Shown here in pieces: positions 1-8,492 of a stretch of DNA of 64,000 nucleotides. Source of the DNA: Pseudoalteromonas nigrifaciens. Lineage in GTDB: Bacteria; Pseudomonadota; Gammaproteobacteria; Enterobacterales; Alteromonadaceae. Made by a program: the position numbers and the translations under genes. Location: contig NZ_CP011036.1 of assembly GCF_002221505.1 (NCBI RefSeq), forward strand, positions 2,852,001-2,916,000, written 5' to 3'. A model generated the notes under the pieces. The model saw nothing but the letters and a program-made list of their open reading frames with translations, was not told the origin of the DNA and made no database searches. Positions within the stretch are counted from its first letter, which is position 1. The number at the start of each line of letters is the position of its first letter.

Positions 1-442
1 TTTCTGTTTCACCAGCTATTTGGCCTGCAGCATAGTCACCATTAAATTCTGTGGCTAAGCCAAAGTTAGAAAATGCACCAAAGCCAACTGACACTTTATC
101 GTTAACTGGCATGGTAAAGTAACCCGCAGGTACAATTGCATTAGGAGCGATGCTGTCATTATTTAGCACGCTTGGATCTAAACCGTTATTTGTATCAGTG
201 CCTTTTAAGCTTACATCAGGAAGTACAGCAATACCCGCCACTGATATTTGTTTTTCTTTAAATAGTGACATTAATGCTGGGTTACGAGCTACTACAGACG
301 CATCGTCTGCGATTGAAGCTTCACCTGCATAGGCGCGACCGAGTCCTGAGGCATTTTGCTCAGATAACTGAAATGCTGCAGCAAAACTATCTGCTGAAAC
401 AAGTACCAGCGACGCTGCGATTAAAGTTTTAGTAAATTTCAT
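1..442 (-). CDS. FadL/TodX-type outer membrane transporter, partial (N-terminal part)
   Basis: The first ~147 codons of a gene that runs off the left edge. The protein begins with a clear Sec signal peptide (MKFTKTLIAASLVLVSADSFA, 21 residues; the next residues are AAFQLSEQNASGLG). The mature start AAFQLSEQNASGLGRAYAGE followed by ADDASVVARNPALM is the hallmark N-terminus of FadL-family outer membrane barrels, which take up long-chain fatty acids and other hydrophobic compounds. The ATG at 442 is preceded on the minus strand by a GGAAAC stretch that could be a ribosome site. The C-terminal barrel lies outside the window, so substrate and intactness cannot be judged. The family call is firm; the substrate is inference. 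Confidence 0.85.
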   Translation of the reverse strand, partial: MKFTKTLIAASLVLVSADSFAAAFQLSEQNASGLGRAYAGEASIADDASVVARNPALMSLFKEKQISVAGIAVLPDVSLKGTDTNNGLDPSVLNNDSIAPNAIVPAGYFTMPVNDKVSVGFGAFSNFGLATEFNGDYAAGQIAGETE

Positions 443-725
443 TGTTGTTTCCTTAACCAAACTTATTGTTTGGGTAGCTATGTGTGTTGTTATTAGGATT
501 TCAAACCTGATCACACTACATTAATTTTTTATAAAAAACTCTACAAACACGTCAAAAAACAGTAAAAAACACGTTTTTTAACGACCATTTAACAACTTAT
601 TAAAACTCATCGGACTAGAAGTGTGCTATTAGAGCACAAGCTCTAATTGTAATTGATTCTCATTTGAATTGACTTGAAATGCGCTGCAATCTACACTCTC
701 TATAAAACGATGATGAGAGAAAACG
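443..725. other. Divergent intergenic region with promoters
   Basis: This 283-bp AT-rich gap separates the leftward FadL-type gene from a rightward small membrane protein gene. It contains A/T runs around 520-600 and a Fur-like site at about 650-670 (listed separately). No RNA gene or further ORF was recognised. Confidence 0.6.
650..670. promoter_or_regulatory. Putative Fur box
   Basis: The stretch contains ATTGATTCTCATT, which resembles half or more of the 19-bp Fur consensus (GATAATGATTATCATTATC). It lies about 55-75 bp upstream of the GTG start at 726. The same 13-mer occurs at about 47658-47670 upstream of the FecA-like receptor, which supports a shared iron-responsive control. Assigned by eye only. 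Confidence 0.5.
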
Positions 726-1049
726 GTGAGCATTTTACTTATTTTGACTGGGCTTATTTTTTGTGGCGCAAGTGTATTTTGTTTTTATAAAGCAAACTAT
801 TGTGCGTGTACTCGTGCTGGGCAATGTGACAATCCAGTTAATCACTTTTGGTTGGCGGCTATTACTTGTGCATTAATCTCGCTAACATTTTGCTGTTTAG
901 CGCTGCATGTAGAGCTTGGTACTTTATTGTGGTTAATATTAATGGCAAGTTGCTTTTTAGGTGCGTTTATTTCGGCTAAACAAAGCCAAAAACGCAAATG
1001 TACTAACGCTATAAAAGTAAGTGCTCTTTTAATAAACGAGACAAGTTAA
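726..1049 (+). CDS. Small inner membrane protein, possibly iron-regulated
   Basis: A 107-aa protein with three predicted membrane segments (about residues 1-22, 42-62 and 67-86), a Cys-rich stretch after the first one (YCACTRAGQC) and a basic tail. I do not recognise the family with certainty. It resembles the short three-helix membrane proteins (such as DUF3325) found beside siderophore receptors. The start is GTG at 726, and a Fur-like site sits ~60 bp upstream, suggesting expression under iron limitation. The 3' end overlaps the convergent HD-GYP gene by about 40 bp. Function unknown. Confidence 0.65.
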   Translation: MSILLILTGLIFCGASVFCFYKANYCACTRAGQCDNPVNHFWLAAITCALISLTFCCLALHVELGTLLWLILMASCFLGAFISAKQSQKRKCTNAIKVSALLINETS

Positions 1050-2223
1050 TCTGATAATCAAGGGGCTTAACACTGGCAATAATTTTAAGCTCTTGGCTCA
1101 GGTCGCTCAAATCAATATCTTTTGGCGTAACATGGTGGCCATACTTCGCATTATAAAATAGTTTAACTTTAGGTTTAATGGGATTAAGGTTATTGCCCTC
1201 AAGTACCAGTGCTAAACGTTCATTGGTCAGCTTTACAATAGTACCTACCGGATGCACACCCAAACATTTAATAAAGTGTTGTACTAATTCAGCGTCAAAC
1301 AGTTGTTTGTTAGCGAGCAAATAACGCAGTGCGTTTATTGGCTCGTCACCGACTTGGTGAGGCCTATCTGCTGTTATCGCGTCATACACATCTACAATAG
1401 CCATTATACGTGCAGGGCGACTTAATTTCTCTGCATTAAGGCCTCGCGGATAACCCGAACCATCTAATCGCTCATGATGATTCACTATCATATCAAGCAT
1501 TAACGGTGTGATCCCTTTTTCGCCTTTAACTAAACCTAAACTTTGTACAACATGTTTTTTTATTGCTGCAAACTCATTATTAGTGACTTTAGTCTGCTTT
1601 GATAATATACCCTGCGGCACCTTTGCCTGTCCTAAATCATGCAGCAATGCCCCCATTGCAAGCTGCTGCACAGTAGGCTCTTCATAGCCTAAGTATTTAG
1701 CAAATACTGCTGCAAAAATGGCGCAGTTGATCATATGACGCCAATTATAGCTGTGTTTGTCTTTAAGGCGGGTAAGAATGGTCATTGCATTGGGGTTTCT
1801 AAATACCGATGCCACTATTTCACCGGCAATTTCATCCAACACATTTATATTAAGCGCAAGCCCTGCTGTTAAGTCACCGTATAAAGCCTGTATTTTGCGA
1901 TTATGCTGCTCATAGCTTACGCTCGCTTTTGCAAACTCTTGCTCTACCGTTATAGCGACAGCAGCTTTAGCTGGCTTTTCTTGGCTGCTAGCTACTTTAG
2001 CTTTATTTTTCGGTTTGTATTTGGCGGGTATCTCAACATCACTTTTAGTAAAATCAATGAGTAGCTCTAGCACCCCTTCTGTTACTAAACGCTTAATTAT
2101 TGACTTATCTCGCACTAGTCCACTGGTTTTGATTTTTATACTACTAATGTTTTCATGCTGCTTGGTAACATTGTCAACAAACATGCCAGGGACAAGCTCA
2201 GATATAGGTAAAGTGATAAGCAT
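1009..2223 (-). CDS. HD-GYP domain protein (predicted cyclic-di-GMP phosphodiesterase)
   Basis: A 404-aa cytoplasmic protein. An N-terminal DUF3391-like region (about 1-65) and a Lys/Ala-rich linker precede an HD-GYP domain (about 140-320). The HD pair is at residues 195-196 (LLHDLGQ), and the signature HHERLDGSGYP lies near 249-259, so the metal and substrate residues are present. HD-GYP proteins hydrolyse c-di-GMP, usually to GMP, and affect motility and biofilm. No membrane segment is evident. It is convergent with, and slightly overlaps, the small gene at 726-1049. A GGDEF protein at 34.5 kb is the only other c-di-GMP enzyme in the window. Confidence 0.92.
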   Translation of the reverse strand: MLITLPISELVPGMFVDNVTKQHENISSIKIKTSGLVRDKSIIKRLVTEGVLELLIDFTKSDVEIPAKYKPKNKAKVASSQEKPAKAAVAITVEQEFAKASVSYEQHNRKIQALYGDLTAGLALNINVLDEIAGEIVASVFRNPNAMTILTRLKDKHSYNWRHMINCAIFAAVFAKYLGYEEPTVQQLAMGALLHDLGQAKVPQGILSKQTKVTNNEFAAIKKHVVQSLGLVKGEKGITPLMLDMIVNHHERLDGSGYPRGLNAEKLSRPARIMAIVDVYDAITADRPHQVGDEPINALRYLLANKQLFDAELVQHFIKCLGVHPVGTIVKLTNERLALVLEGNNLNPIKPKVKLFYNAKYGHHVTPKDIDLSDLSQELKIIASVKPLDYQINLSRLLKEHLLL

Positions 2224-2326
2224 AAGTGCGGGAGGTTCTACAATTATAAGGCGTGTCTCTTAAATAGCACTTTTTAACCTTAAATGTCTACTTTTAAAGT
2301 TTTTACTAGTAATAAATAGCTACAAA

Positions 2327-2548
2327 CTAAGCGAGTGAAATCGTTTTAATTTTATCTAGCCGTATTTTTATTATTTTGTTTGTTGGCTCTTGCAGCACCA
2401 AAAACTCGCCTTCGCCTTTAATATTTTCTAAGGTTTTAGCAACACCCACTAAGGTTTGGGTATCTAATGTGATAGCCACTTTATTTGCACGCATGCAATA
2501 AAGCTCAAGCTGATCGTAGTCGCCACATTTAATTGGTAGATAAGTCAT
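2327..2548 (-). CDS. rof: Rho-binding antiterminator (Rof/YaeO family)
   Basis: A 73-aa protein. Its N-terminus (PIKCGDYDQLELYCM) closely follows the Rof pattern known from E. coli (PINCDDYDNLELAC). The C-terminal half (EFLVLQEPTNKIIKIRLDKI) matches the Rof strand pattern ending in RLDKI. Rof binds the primary RNA site of transcription terminator Rho and inhibits termination. The gene is monocistronic, between the HD-GYP gene and tRNA-Arg. Recognition is from remembered family sequence; length fits the family (about 80 aa). Confidence 0.85.
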   Translation of the reverse strand: MTYLPIKCGDYDQLELYCMRANKVAITLDTQTLVGVAKTLENIKGEGEFLVLQEPTNKIIKIRLDKIKTISLA

Positions 2549-2607
2549 GTTGAATATTTTTTAAAGGATAATACTAAAAGTTAGCAAGTGTATTAGAGGA
2601 ATGCAAA

Positions 2608-2682
2608 TGGCGCTCTCGGTAGGGATCGAACCTACAACTCAGCCTCCGGAGGGCCACGTGATATCCATTTCACCACGAGAGC
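2608..2682 (-). tRNA. tRNA-Arg (anticodon CCG)
   Basis: A 75-nt cloverleaf with CCA encoded. The acceptor stem is GCTCTCG paired with CGAGAGC. The D arm is GTGA/TCAC, the anticodon loop is CTCCGGA giving anticodon CCG (reads CGG, arginine), and the T arm is GTAGG-TTCGATC-CCTAC. The anticodon stem includes two G-U pairs at its outer end. No integrase gene or obvious direct-repeat att site flanks it. Confidence 0.93.
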
Positions 2683-2852
2683 ACATTTGTTGCCGCCACA
2701 TCAACTCGCGATATCAATGCTTTGGCATGCGTAATGATAAAGACATCTAAAGGTAAATGCTAGCGCCATTCGTTCATATGCTTATTATTTAAACGCTTTT
2801 AAATAAAAGACTTAGTGGTAGCTGATAAATCAGCTATTTGTTGCTAAAAACC

Positions 2853-2884
2853 AAGTGGGCTACTAGCTTAAATTAGCCACTTAA
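2853..2884 (-). terminator. Possible terminator of the vitamin-salvage operon
   Basis: Just past the end of the kinase gene the minus strand can fold AAGTGG-CTA against TAG-CCCACTT with one bulge. A GGTTTTT run follows. This is an imperfect stem, so confidence is modest. Confidence 0.4.
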
Positions 2885-2892
2885 GAGATAAG

Positions 2893-3699
2893 TTAATGTT
2901 GCAGCGCTATCAATGCGTCTAATTGCGCGCACAGAGGCATCACTTTTTCATTTATTGAGCGATCGCTATACCAGCAAACACACAGTACTAAAAACACTAC
3001 TTGATAATACTCTAGCTTATTAATAGAGCAGTAAAAGCGTTGCGAAAGCGGTAACTGCTGTTGATAGGTTTTAAGTAACTGTTGCTTACCTTCCCTGTCT
3101 AGTTCAAAACTTACAGCTATTGCGGCTAAATCAAAGTAAACGTCGTTGGTTTTGGCGTACTCAAAATCGATTAAAAACATGCCTTGCGGGTTCTCTATGA
3201 TGTTTTCTTTTACTAAGTCATTATGACAAAAGCCTTCATCACGTGGTAGCTTTTCTATTTCTGCTACCGCCACACCTACAGTTTGGCTATATTGTTGATA
3301 TAACGCTGTATGTTGATAAAAATCCAGCTCTTGCTTTATATTCATCGCCTCGCTAACCACATTATGACAATGTAAGCAAACCAACTTTTTAATTAGCTCA
3401 GGGGTATAATTGCTTTGGGCTGTGTCGCCTTCTATGTATTCAAAAATAGCGAGCCTGTTAGCTTTGTCTAACCAAAGTGGTTTAGGGCACAATTGCATCT
3501 GTGCAAATCGAGCTTGTGCAGCTAAGCCTAATGTAGGCCAGTGATCGCGGTAACTTTTTAATAAATAAGCATACTGTTGATTATTTAGCGCAGCGCGCAC
3601 TAAAAAGTTGTCATTGCTTAAACCACTATGTAATCGCTCACTACTAAGTAGTGTTAATTGTGCATTAAACCCGTTGATAATATCGCTAATTGACTGCAT
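2893..3699 (-). CDS. Aminoglycoside-phosphotransferase-fold kinase, probable thiamine kinase-like
   Basis: A 268-aa protein of the choline/thiamine kinase (APH) family. The catalytic loop GFCHNDLVKENII is near residues 155-167 and the metal-binding LIDFEYA near 176-182; both key motifs are intact. It is the last gene of a tight leftward trio, 7 bp behind a PnuC/PnuT-family transporter and after a small thiamine-binding-like protein. This context points to trapping an imported vitamin by phosphorylation, with thiamine the best guess by analogy to E. coli ThiK. Choline or another alcohol remains possible. The kinase fold is certain; the substrate is inference. Confidence 0.8.
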   Translation of the reverse strand: MQSISDIINGFNAQLTLLSSERLHSGLSNDNFLVRAALNNQQYAYLLKSYRDHWPTLGLAAQARFAQMQLCPKPLWLDKANRLAIFEYIEGDTAQSNYTPELIKKLVCLHCHNVVSEAMNIKQELDFYQHTALYQQYSQTVGVAVAEIEKLPRDEGFCHNDLVKENIIENPQGMFLIDFEYAKTNDVYFDLAAIAVSFELDREGKQQLLKTYQQQLPLSQRFYCSINKLEYYQVVFLVLCVCWYSDRSINEKVMPLCAQLDALIALQH

Positions 3700-3706
3700 G
3701 AATGTC

Positions 3707-4363
3707 TTATAACTGCGCTATAGGTTTAGCTTGTTTTTGCTCGTACTCTTCGTACCAAGTTTTAAACCCCCATGCAGCCACTATGGTGTAAAAAATAAAG
3801 AGCGCGAGCGTTGGGTAGTAGCCTTTTTCGTAATATAAATACATAGACGCGGCATCTATTACAATCCAATACAGCCAATTTTCGAGTACTTTTTTTGCCA
3901 CTAAATAAGTAGTAACTACCGCAAAACAGGTTGTAAAGCTATCAAGGTAAGCAAAGTCTGCATGGGTGTAATTTTTCATAAAGTAACCAATGGCAAGAGC
4001 AACTATGCTGGTCACTATTATCAATATTATATGACGATTCATTGACCATGAGGTAATACTTAAACTATCGTTGTTAGTTTTGCCTTTACGCCATACTAGC
4101 CAACCAAACACCGCCATATACATATAATAAAAATGCAGTAACGACTCCATTAATAACGCGCCATTCCAATACATAATAGTATAAATAAGGGTGCTAAAAA
4201 ATGCGGCTGGCCAACACCATAAACTCTCTTTTATTGCTAATAATAAATAAGCCATAGACAGCCCCACTGCAATATACTCCCAATGCGACATTGCTGTAAA
4301 ACCGCTTAAGGTTTGTGTTAAAAAATCCATATTGTGTGGTTCCGTGTTACTACTAATATGCAT
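3707..4363 (-). CDS. PnuC/PnuT family vitamin transporter (nicotinamide riboside or thiamine)
   Basis: A 218-aa (or 207-aa) integral membrane protein with about seven hydrophobic helices. The late helix pair NWLYWIVIDAASMYLYY...KGYYPTLALF is the typical PnuC signature. PnuC proteins carry out facilitated diffusion of nicotinamide riboside; the PnuT branch carries thiamine. The start at 4363 has little ribosome-site signal. An internal ATG at 4330 (MDFLTQ) has an upstream GGAA and a more usual PnuC beginning, so 4330 may be the true start. The downstream kinase and upstream thiamine-binding-like gene favour thiamine, but sequence alone does not settle it. Confidence 0.85.
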   Translation of the reverse strand: MHISSNTEPHNMDFLTQTLSGFTAMSHWEYIAVGLSMAYLLLAIKESLWCWPAAFFSTLIYTIMYWNGALLMESLLHFYYMYMAVFGWLVWRKGKTNNDSLSITSWSMNRHIILIIVTSIVALAIGYFMKNYTHADFAYLDSFTTCFAVVTTYLVAKKVLENWLYWIVIDAASMYLYYEKGYYPTLALFIFYTIVAAWGFKTWYEEYEQKQAKPIAQL

Positions 4364-4371
4364 ATTAGCCG

Positions 4372-4623
4372 TTATTGTGGAGACAAATCGCCAGATAGAA
4401 ATTTACATACAAAAATAGCTTTACCAAACTCTTCATACGAGCGTTTAATTTCGGTACTTAACACTTGCATTACTAAATCGTAATCACCAAAAATTTGCGT
4501 TGATAAGGTATTAGTAATTACTTTTAAATTATCGTACTCGTTTAAGCGATCTATAAAGCCTTTTATAAACGGGATATAGTCTTGATGAAGTGGGTACTTG
4601 CTGATCTCTACTGTCAATTTCAT
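4372..4623 (-). CDS. Small thiamine-binding-like protein (YkoF/MTH1187-type fold)
   Basis: An 83-aa cytoplasmic protein beginning MKLTVEISKYPL and followed by a pattern of strands and helices ending in a LSTEIKRSYEEFGKAIFVCKFL segment. This resembles the small alpha/beta thiamine-binding-like domain (YkoF/UPF0045 type). It is the first gene of the operon with a PnuC/PnuT transporter and an APH-fold kinase, 8 bp before the transporter ORF. YkoF-like domains bind thiamine or its pyrimidine part, which is why thiamine is the favoured substrate for the operon. The divergent gap to 4719 is only 95 bp and holds no recognisable TPP riboswitch. Confidence 0.6.
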   Translation of the reverse strand: MKLTVEISKYPLHQDYIPFIKGFIDRLNEYDNLKVITNTLSTQIFGDYDLVMQVLSTEIKRSYEEFGKAIFVCKFLSGDLSPQ

Positions 4624-4718
4624 TTTTATCTCTTTATTATTTCATTTTAAAAAAATCATTCAATGGTGATTCAATACAGTGTAAAATCACCCTAATTCGC
4701 AATCGAAATGAGCTTAAT

Positions 4719-4958
4719 ATGGCACGCAGAATAACCTATACATTTAAAAACCAACCGCGCGAAATTAATTTCGCTAAAGATAAATACCACGACATGTATC
4801 AGGCAATTGCCGCCGCTGAGGGTATCGATCTTACTAATTATTTATCTATGGTACAGCAAATCGAAATGACTTCGAAAGGCTCAGCGTCGGTGCGTAATTT
4901 TCGCGACCAAGAGTTTGCCCGTATGGGCTTTAGCGATATTTACTTTATAAAAGAGTAA
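4719..4958 (+). CDS. DUF2960-like small conserved protein
   Basis: A 79-aa soluble protein (MARRITYTFKNQPREINFA... ending FARMGFSDIYFIKE). The pattern, with HDMYQAIAAAEGIDLTNYL and QIEMTSKG in the middle, fits the DUF2960 family of short proteins found in Shewanella, Vibrio and Alteromonadales. No function is established for the family as far as I know. It is divergent from the vitamin-salvage operon and convergent with alr, whose stop lies only 14 bp away. Confidence 0.75.
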   Translation: MARRITYTFKNQPREINFAKDKYHDMYQAIAAAEGIDLTNYLSMVQQIEMTSKGSASVRNFRDQEFARMGFSDIYFIKE

Positions 4959-4971
4959 TAGTACCAGCAGT

Positions 4972-6051
4972 TTAACGCTGATACTGATAGCTTACCCTTG
5001 GTGTAATATTACACAATAACTCGTAAGGTATAGTATCGGCGCACTGGGCTATTTCTTCTACTGGTAGCTCAGGCCCCCACATAGTTACCTCGTCACCTAC
5101 TTTAATATTATGTGTATTATTGCCTATATCTAAGGTGATCATATCCATAGCTACGCTACCTACAATACCATAACGCTGCTTATTTATTATTACCGGAGTG
5201 CCCGCCCTCGCATGGCGCGGATAACCATCACCATACCCCATAGCAACAACCGCTAACTGGGTCGGCTTATCACTTTGCCAACGCCCGCTGTAACCCACCG
5301 CTTCATGGGCAGCTACATTACGCACTGCAATTACTTTTGTGGTTAAGCGCATAACCGGCTCTAATTGATACGTTTTACCTGTGGTATTTGCCATAGGCGA
5401 TACACCATAAAGCATTAACCCTGGGCGTACCCAATCACCGTGGCCACTTGGCCAAGCTAAAATACCGGCAGAATTTGATAAACAATGTGCCTGCTCAACG
5501 TTTTCTGCCAAGCGATTAAACAATGCTATTTGTTGCATTGTTTTACTGCTATCAACATCATCCGCGCACGAAAAATGGGTCATTAAATTAACCGTATTAT
5601 TCGCATTGGCTGTTTTTTGTAAGCGATTATAAAACTCATCAAATTGCTCAGGTGCAATACCTAATCGATGCATGCCGGTATTTATTTTTAACCAGCAGTT
5701 TATAGGAGCCTCAAGCTGCGCATTTTCCAGTGCTGCTAATTGGTTTTCGTCATGAATAATGGTTTGAAAATTATTAGCTAATAAAATGGGTAAATCGCCT
5801 TCATCAAAAAAGCCTTCTAACAATACAATTGGCTTAGTTAAACCGCCAGCACGCAGTGCCAGCGCTTCATCTATACGTGCCACAGCAAATGCATCGGCAT
5901 CGTTTAAGTGCTGCGCTATGGTTACTAAGCCATGCCCGTAGGCATTGGCTTTTAGCACTGCCATTACTTTGCTATTAGGCGCAAAGCTCTTAACTTGCGC
6001 AAGATTATGCGCAAGTGCTGTTAAGTTAATTTCGGCTATCGCTAGGCGCAT
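4972..6051 (-). CDS. alr: Alanine racemase, biosynthetic
   Basis: A 359-aa PLP enzyme that interconverts L- and D-alanine for peptidoglycan. The PLP lysine lies in AVLKANAYGHG (Lys34), and the second catalytic base, a tyrosine, in AVGYSGRW (Tyr254). The MAMDM-type motif is seen as VAMDMITLDI near the C-terminus. Length is normal. Its ATG overlaps the dnaB stop codon by one base, so the two genes are co-transcribed and translationally coupled, as in many gammaproteobacteria. Confidence 0.97.
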   Translation of the reverse strand: MRLAIAEINLTALAHNLAQVKSFAPNSKVMAVLKANAYGHGLVTIAQHLNDADAFAVARIDEALALRAGGLTKPIVLLEGFFDEGDLPILLANNFQTIIHDENQLAALENAQLEAPINCWLKINTGMHRLGIAPEQFDEFYNRLQKTANANNTVNLMTHFSCADDVDSSKTMQQIALFNRLAENVEQAHCLSNSAGILAWPSGHGDWVRPGLMLYGVSPMANTTGKTYQLEPVMRLTTKVIAVRNVAAHEAVGYSGRWQSDKPTQLAVVAMGYGDGYPRHARAGTPVIINKQRYGIVGSVAMDMITLDIGNNTHNIKVGDEVTMWGPELPVEEIAQCADTIPYELLCNITPRVSYQYQR

Positions 6052-7430
6052 TAATAATCGTCATCTACTGCTGGCCCCGCATAATTATCAAAGCGAGAAA
6101 ATTGACCTTGGAAGGTTAAACGTACTTTACCAATAGGACCGTTACGTTGCTTACCTATGATTATTTCGGCAATACCTTTATCGGTACTGTCTTCGTTGTA
6201 CACTTCATCACGATAAATAAACATGATTAAATCGGCATCTTGCTCAATAGAGCCCGACTCACGTAAATCTGAGTTAATTGGACGTTTATCGGCACGTTGC
6301 TCAAGCGTACGGTTAAGCTGCGAAAGCGCAACAACCGGACATTTTAGCTCTTTTGCTAATGCTTTAAGTGAACGTGAAATTTCGGCAATTTCAAGCGTTC
6401 GGTTATCAGCAAGGCTAGGTACTCGCATTAATTGCAAGTAATCGACCATGATCATACTAATACCACCATGATCGCGGGCAATACGTCGTGCACGAGAGCG
6501 TACATCAGTAGGTGTTAAGCCCGAGGCATCATCAACGTACATTTTGCCTTTTTCCATCAACAAACCCATGGTTGATGAAAGTCGTGCCCAATCGTCATCA
6601 TCTAACTGACCAGTACGCACTTTAGTTTGGTTAATACGCCCAAGAGACGCCAACATCCTCATCATAATTTGTTCTGAAGGCATTTCTAATGAGTAAATTA
6701 ATACCGGCTTGTCTTGGGTCATTGCAGCATGTTCTGCAAGGTTCATCGCAAAAGTGGTTTTCCCCATAGATGGACGTGCCGCAACTATAATTAAGTCAGA
6801 TGGTTGCAAACCTGTGGTCATTTTATCAAGGTCGGCATAGCCGGTACTCACACCTGTTACACCGTCTTGCGGTGATTGATAAAGCTCTTCTATTTTATCA
6901 ACTGTTTTTTCAAGTATGCTATGAATGCTTTGCGGGCCTTCATTATTTTTTGTGCGTTGCTCAGCAATTTTAAATACTTTGCTCTCAGCAAAGTCGAGCA
7001 AATCGTGGCTGGTGCGCCCTTCGGTATTAAAACCTGCTTCGGCAATTTCATTTGCTACACCAATCATTTCACGTACCACAGCACGTTCGCGCACAATACT
7101 TGCGTAAGCGTCAATATTAGCAGCACTTGGGGTGTTTTTGGCTATTTCAGCTAAATAAGCAAAACCACCAATTCCTGCTAATTTATTATTTTTTTCTAGG
7201 CTCTCTGAAATAGTAATTAAATCGATCGGATCGCCAATTTCAGCAAGCGTTGTCATCGCTTCAAAAATAAGCTTATGCGTGCGGGTATAAAAATCCTGTG
7301 ATACAACAAGCTCTGCTACGCGGTCAAATGCTTGGTTATCAAGCATTAAGCCACCTAAAACAGATTGTTCTGCTTCTATTGAATGGGGAGGAACTTTAAG
7401 GGTATCGACTTGCTTATCTCGTTTGGCCAT
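6051..7430 (-). CDS. dnaB: Replicative DNA helicase DnaB
   Basis: A 459-aa hexameric helicase of the replication fork. The N-terminal DnaB domain (about 15-120) is followed by a linker helix and a RecA-like core with Walker A ARPSMGKT (218-225) and Walker B IMVDYLQLM (near 325-335). The C-terminal arginine-finger region EQRADKRP is present. No intein interrupts it. It heads the dnaB-alr unit. In many relatives dnaB directly follows rplI; here the two are separated by an ECF sigma/anti-sigma/DUF4097 block read in the same direction. Confidence 0.98.
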   Translation of the reverse strand: MAKRDKQVDTLKVPPHSIEAEQSVLGGLMLDNQAFDRVAELVVSQDFYTRTHKLIFEAMTTLAEIGDPIDLITISESLEKNNKLAGIGGFAYLAEIAKNTPSAANIDAYASIVRERAVVREMIGVANEIAEAGFNTEGRTSHDLLDFAESKVFKIAEQRTKNNEGPQSIHSILEKTVDKIEELYQSPQDGVTGVSTGYADLDKMTTGLQPSDLIIVAARPSMGKTTFAMNLAEHAAMTQDKPVLIYSLEMPSEQIMMRMLASLGRINQTKVRTGQLDDDDWARLSSTMGLLMEKGKMYVDDASGLTPTDVRSRARRIARDHGGISMIMVDYLQLMRVPSLADNRTLEIAEISRSLKALAKELKCPVVALSQLNRTLEQRADKRPINSDLRESGSIEQDADLIMFIYRDEVYNEDSTDKGIAEIIIGKQRNGPIGKVRLTFQGQFSRFDNYAGPAVDDDY

Positions 7431-7493
7431 GACTTCACAGTACTAAAATACAATGGTGCCTATTCTATCTACTTGCAGGGGCTGTGCAAATAG

Positions 7494-7521
7494 AAAAGCA
7501 GGAAATCTTTTCCTGCTTTTT
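7494..7521 (-). terminator. Bidirectional-looking rho-independent terminator
   Basis: The stem AAAGCAGGAAA / TTTCCTGCTTT with a 4-nt loop is flanked by A and T runs. It lies just after the DUF4097 gene and before dnaB on the leftward strand, so it separates the sigma module from dnaB-alr. Confidence 0.85.
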
Positions 7522-7544
7522 GTAATCATAGCCAGTAGCGAATG

Positions 7545-8483
7545 TTATTTAGTATGAAGTTCGAGTCGCCCGCTAATTGTATTCATTTCAACGTTAGCAT
7601 TACCGCCATTAATACTAAATTTTAAACTACTGGCTGGGCCATATTTAGCTTTACTGACTTTATCGCTAGTCACTTTATTAATTATTTTGCCATTCGCATG
7701 CGCTTCAATTTCAAACTTAGCCGATACATCTGCCGCAAAGTAAAATTCACCATCGCCACTTACCGATTCAAAACGAACATCTGCGCCCTTTAACAGCTCT
7801 TTAATATGCACTTCGGCCTCACCATTAACGGTATTAATTCGTAAGTTTTTAATGCTCGACAAAGTAAAATCTATATCACCATTTACGTTTTCAAGGCGAA
7901 CATCGCTTGCCGTTGAGTTTGATTTAATATCACCATTTACGGCGCTAAAGCGCAGCTTCCCGCTTGAGTTTTTATCGTTAATTTCGCCATTTACGGTTTC
8001 AAATGCAATATTACCACTTAAGTTCTGCGCCTTTACATCGCCATTAACACTGGTAAGTTTAATATTACCCGCTAAATTACTTGCGCTTATCTCACCATTA
8101 ACCACATCTATTTCTGCACTGTTTTGTAGCTCTTTTGCAATGACAGATACATTCACACCAGCAAACTCAAGCGCACTACTTCTGGGCATAAATATAGTTA
8201 ACTTTGAACCATCACCACTGTTACCCCAATCCGTATTACGTGGCATGTTTACAATAAACTGGGTTTTATCACCACTGGTTTTAAGCTCATAGCCATCGGC
8301 TTTGTCATCAAGTTCGCCCGACACTTTAAATTCGTTTTTATCCCAGCCCGTTATGTTTATATCACCACGTTGGTTTTCAATATAAATAGTGCCGCCATTG
8401 GCTACCTCTATTTGCTTATCTATTTTTTCACCCGCTAATACCGCCAGTGGAAATAAGCTCAACCCTAGTAAAATCGCTTTCAT
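7545..8483 (-). CDS. DUF4097-family exported beta-repeat protein
   Basis: A 312-aa protein with a signal peptide (MKAILLGLSLFPLAVLAG). The body consists of short strand repeats each carrying a VNG(D/E) turn (ASVNGD, ETVNGE, SAVNGD, ENVNGD, NTVNGE, ESVSGD), the pattern of the DUF4097 adhesin-like beta-helix family. Such proteins are often encoded next to ECF sigma and anti-sigma genes, as here: its start lies 9 bp after the anti-sigma stop. The role is unknown; a periplasmic or surface structural or sensing part of the sigma module is a guess. Confidence 0.85.
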   Translation of the reverse strand: MKAILLGLSLFPLAVLAGEKIDKQIEVANGGTIYIENQRGDINITGWDKNEFKVSGELDDKADGYELKTSGDKTQFIVNMPRNTDWGNSGDGSKLTIFMPRSSALEFAGVNVSVIAKELQNSAEIDVVNGEISASNLAGNIKLTSVNGDVKAQNLSGNIAFETVNGEINDKNSSGKLRFSAVNGDIKSNSTASDVRLENVNGDIDFTLSSIKNLRINTVNGEAEVHIKELLKGADVRFESVSGDGEFYFAADVSAKFEIEAHANGKIINKVTSDKVSKAKYGPASSLKFSINGGNANVEMNTISGRLELHTK

Positions 8484-8492
8484 GTTATGCTC

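Noticed and set aside
2608..2682. tRNA-Arg as an integration site for a genomic island
   Set aside because: No integrase, direct repeat of the tRNA 3' end or change of composition was seen on either side.
4624..4718. TPP riboswitch before the vitamin-salvage operon
   Set aside because: The 95-bp gap is too short and lacks the CTGAGA-type core on the minus strand.
7852..8292. A 146-aa rightward frame opposite the DUF4097 gene
   Set aside because: It mirrors the VNG repeat codons of the real gene; the composition is repetitive Ser/Pro/Leu and there is no ribosome site.
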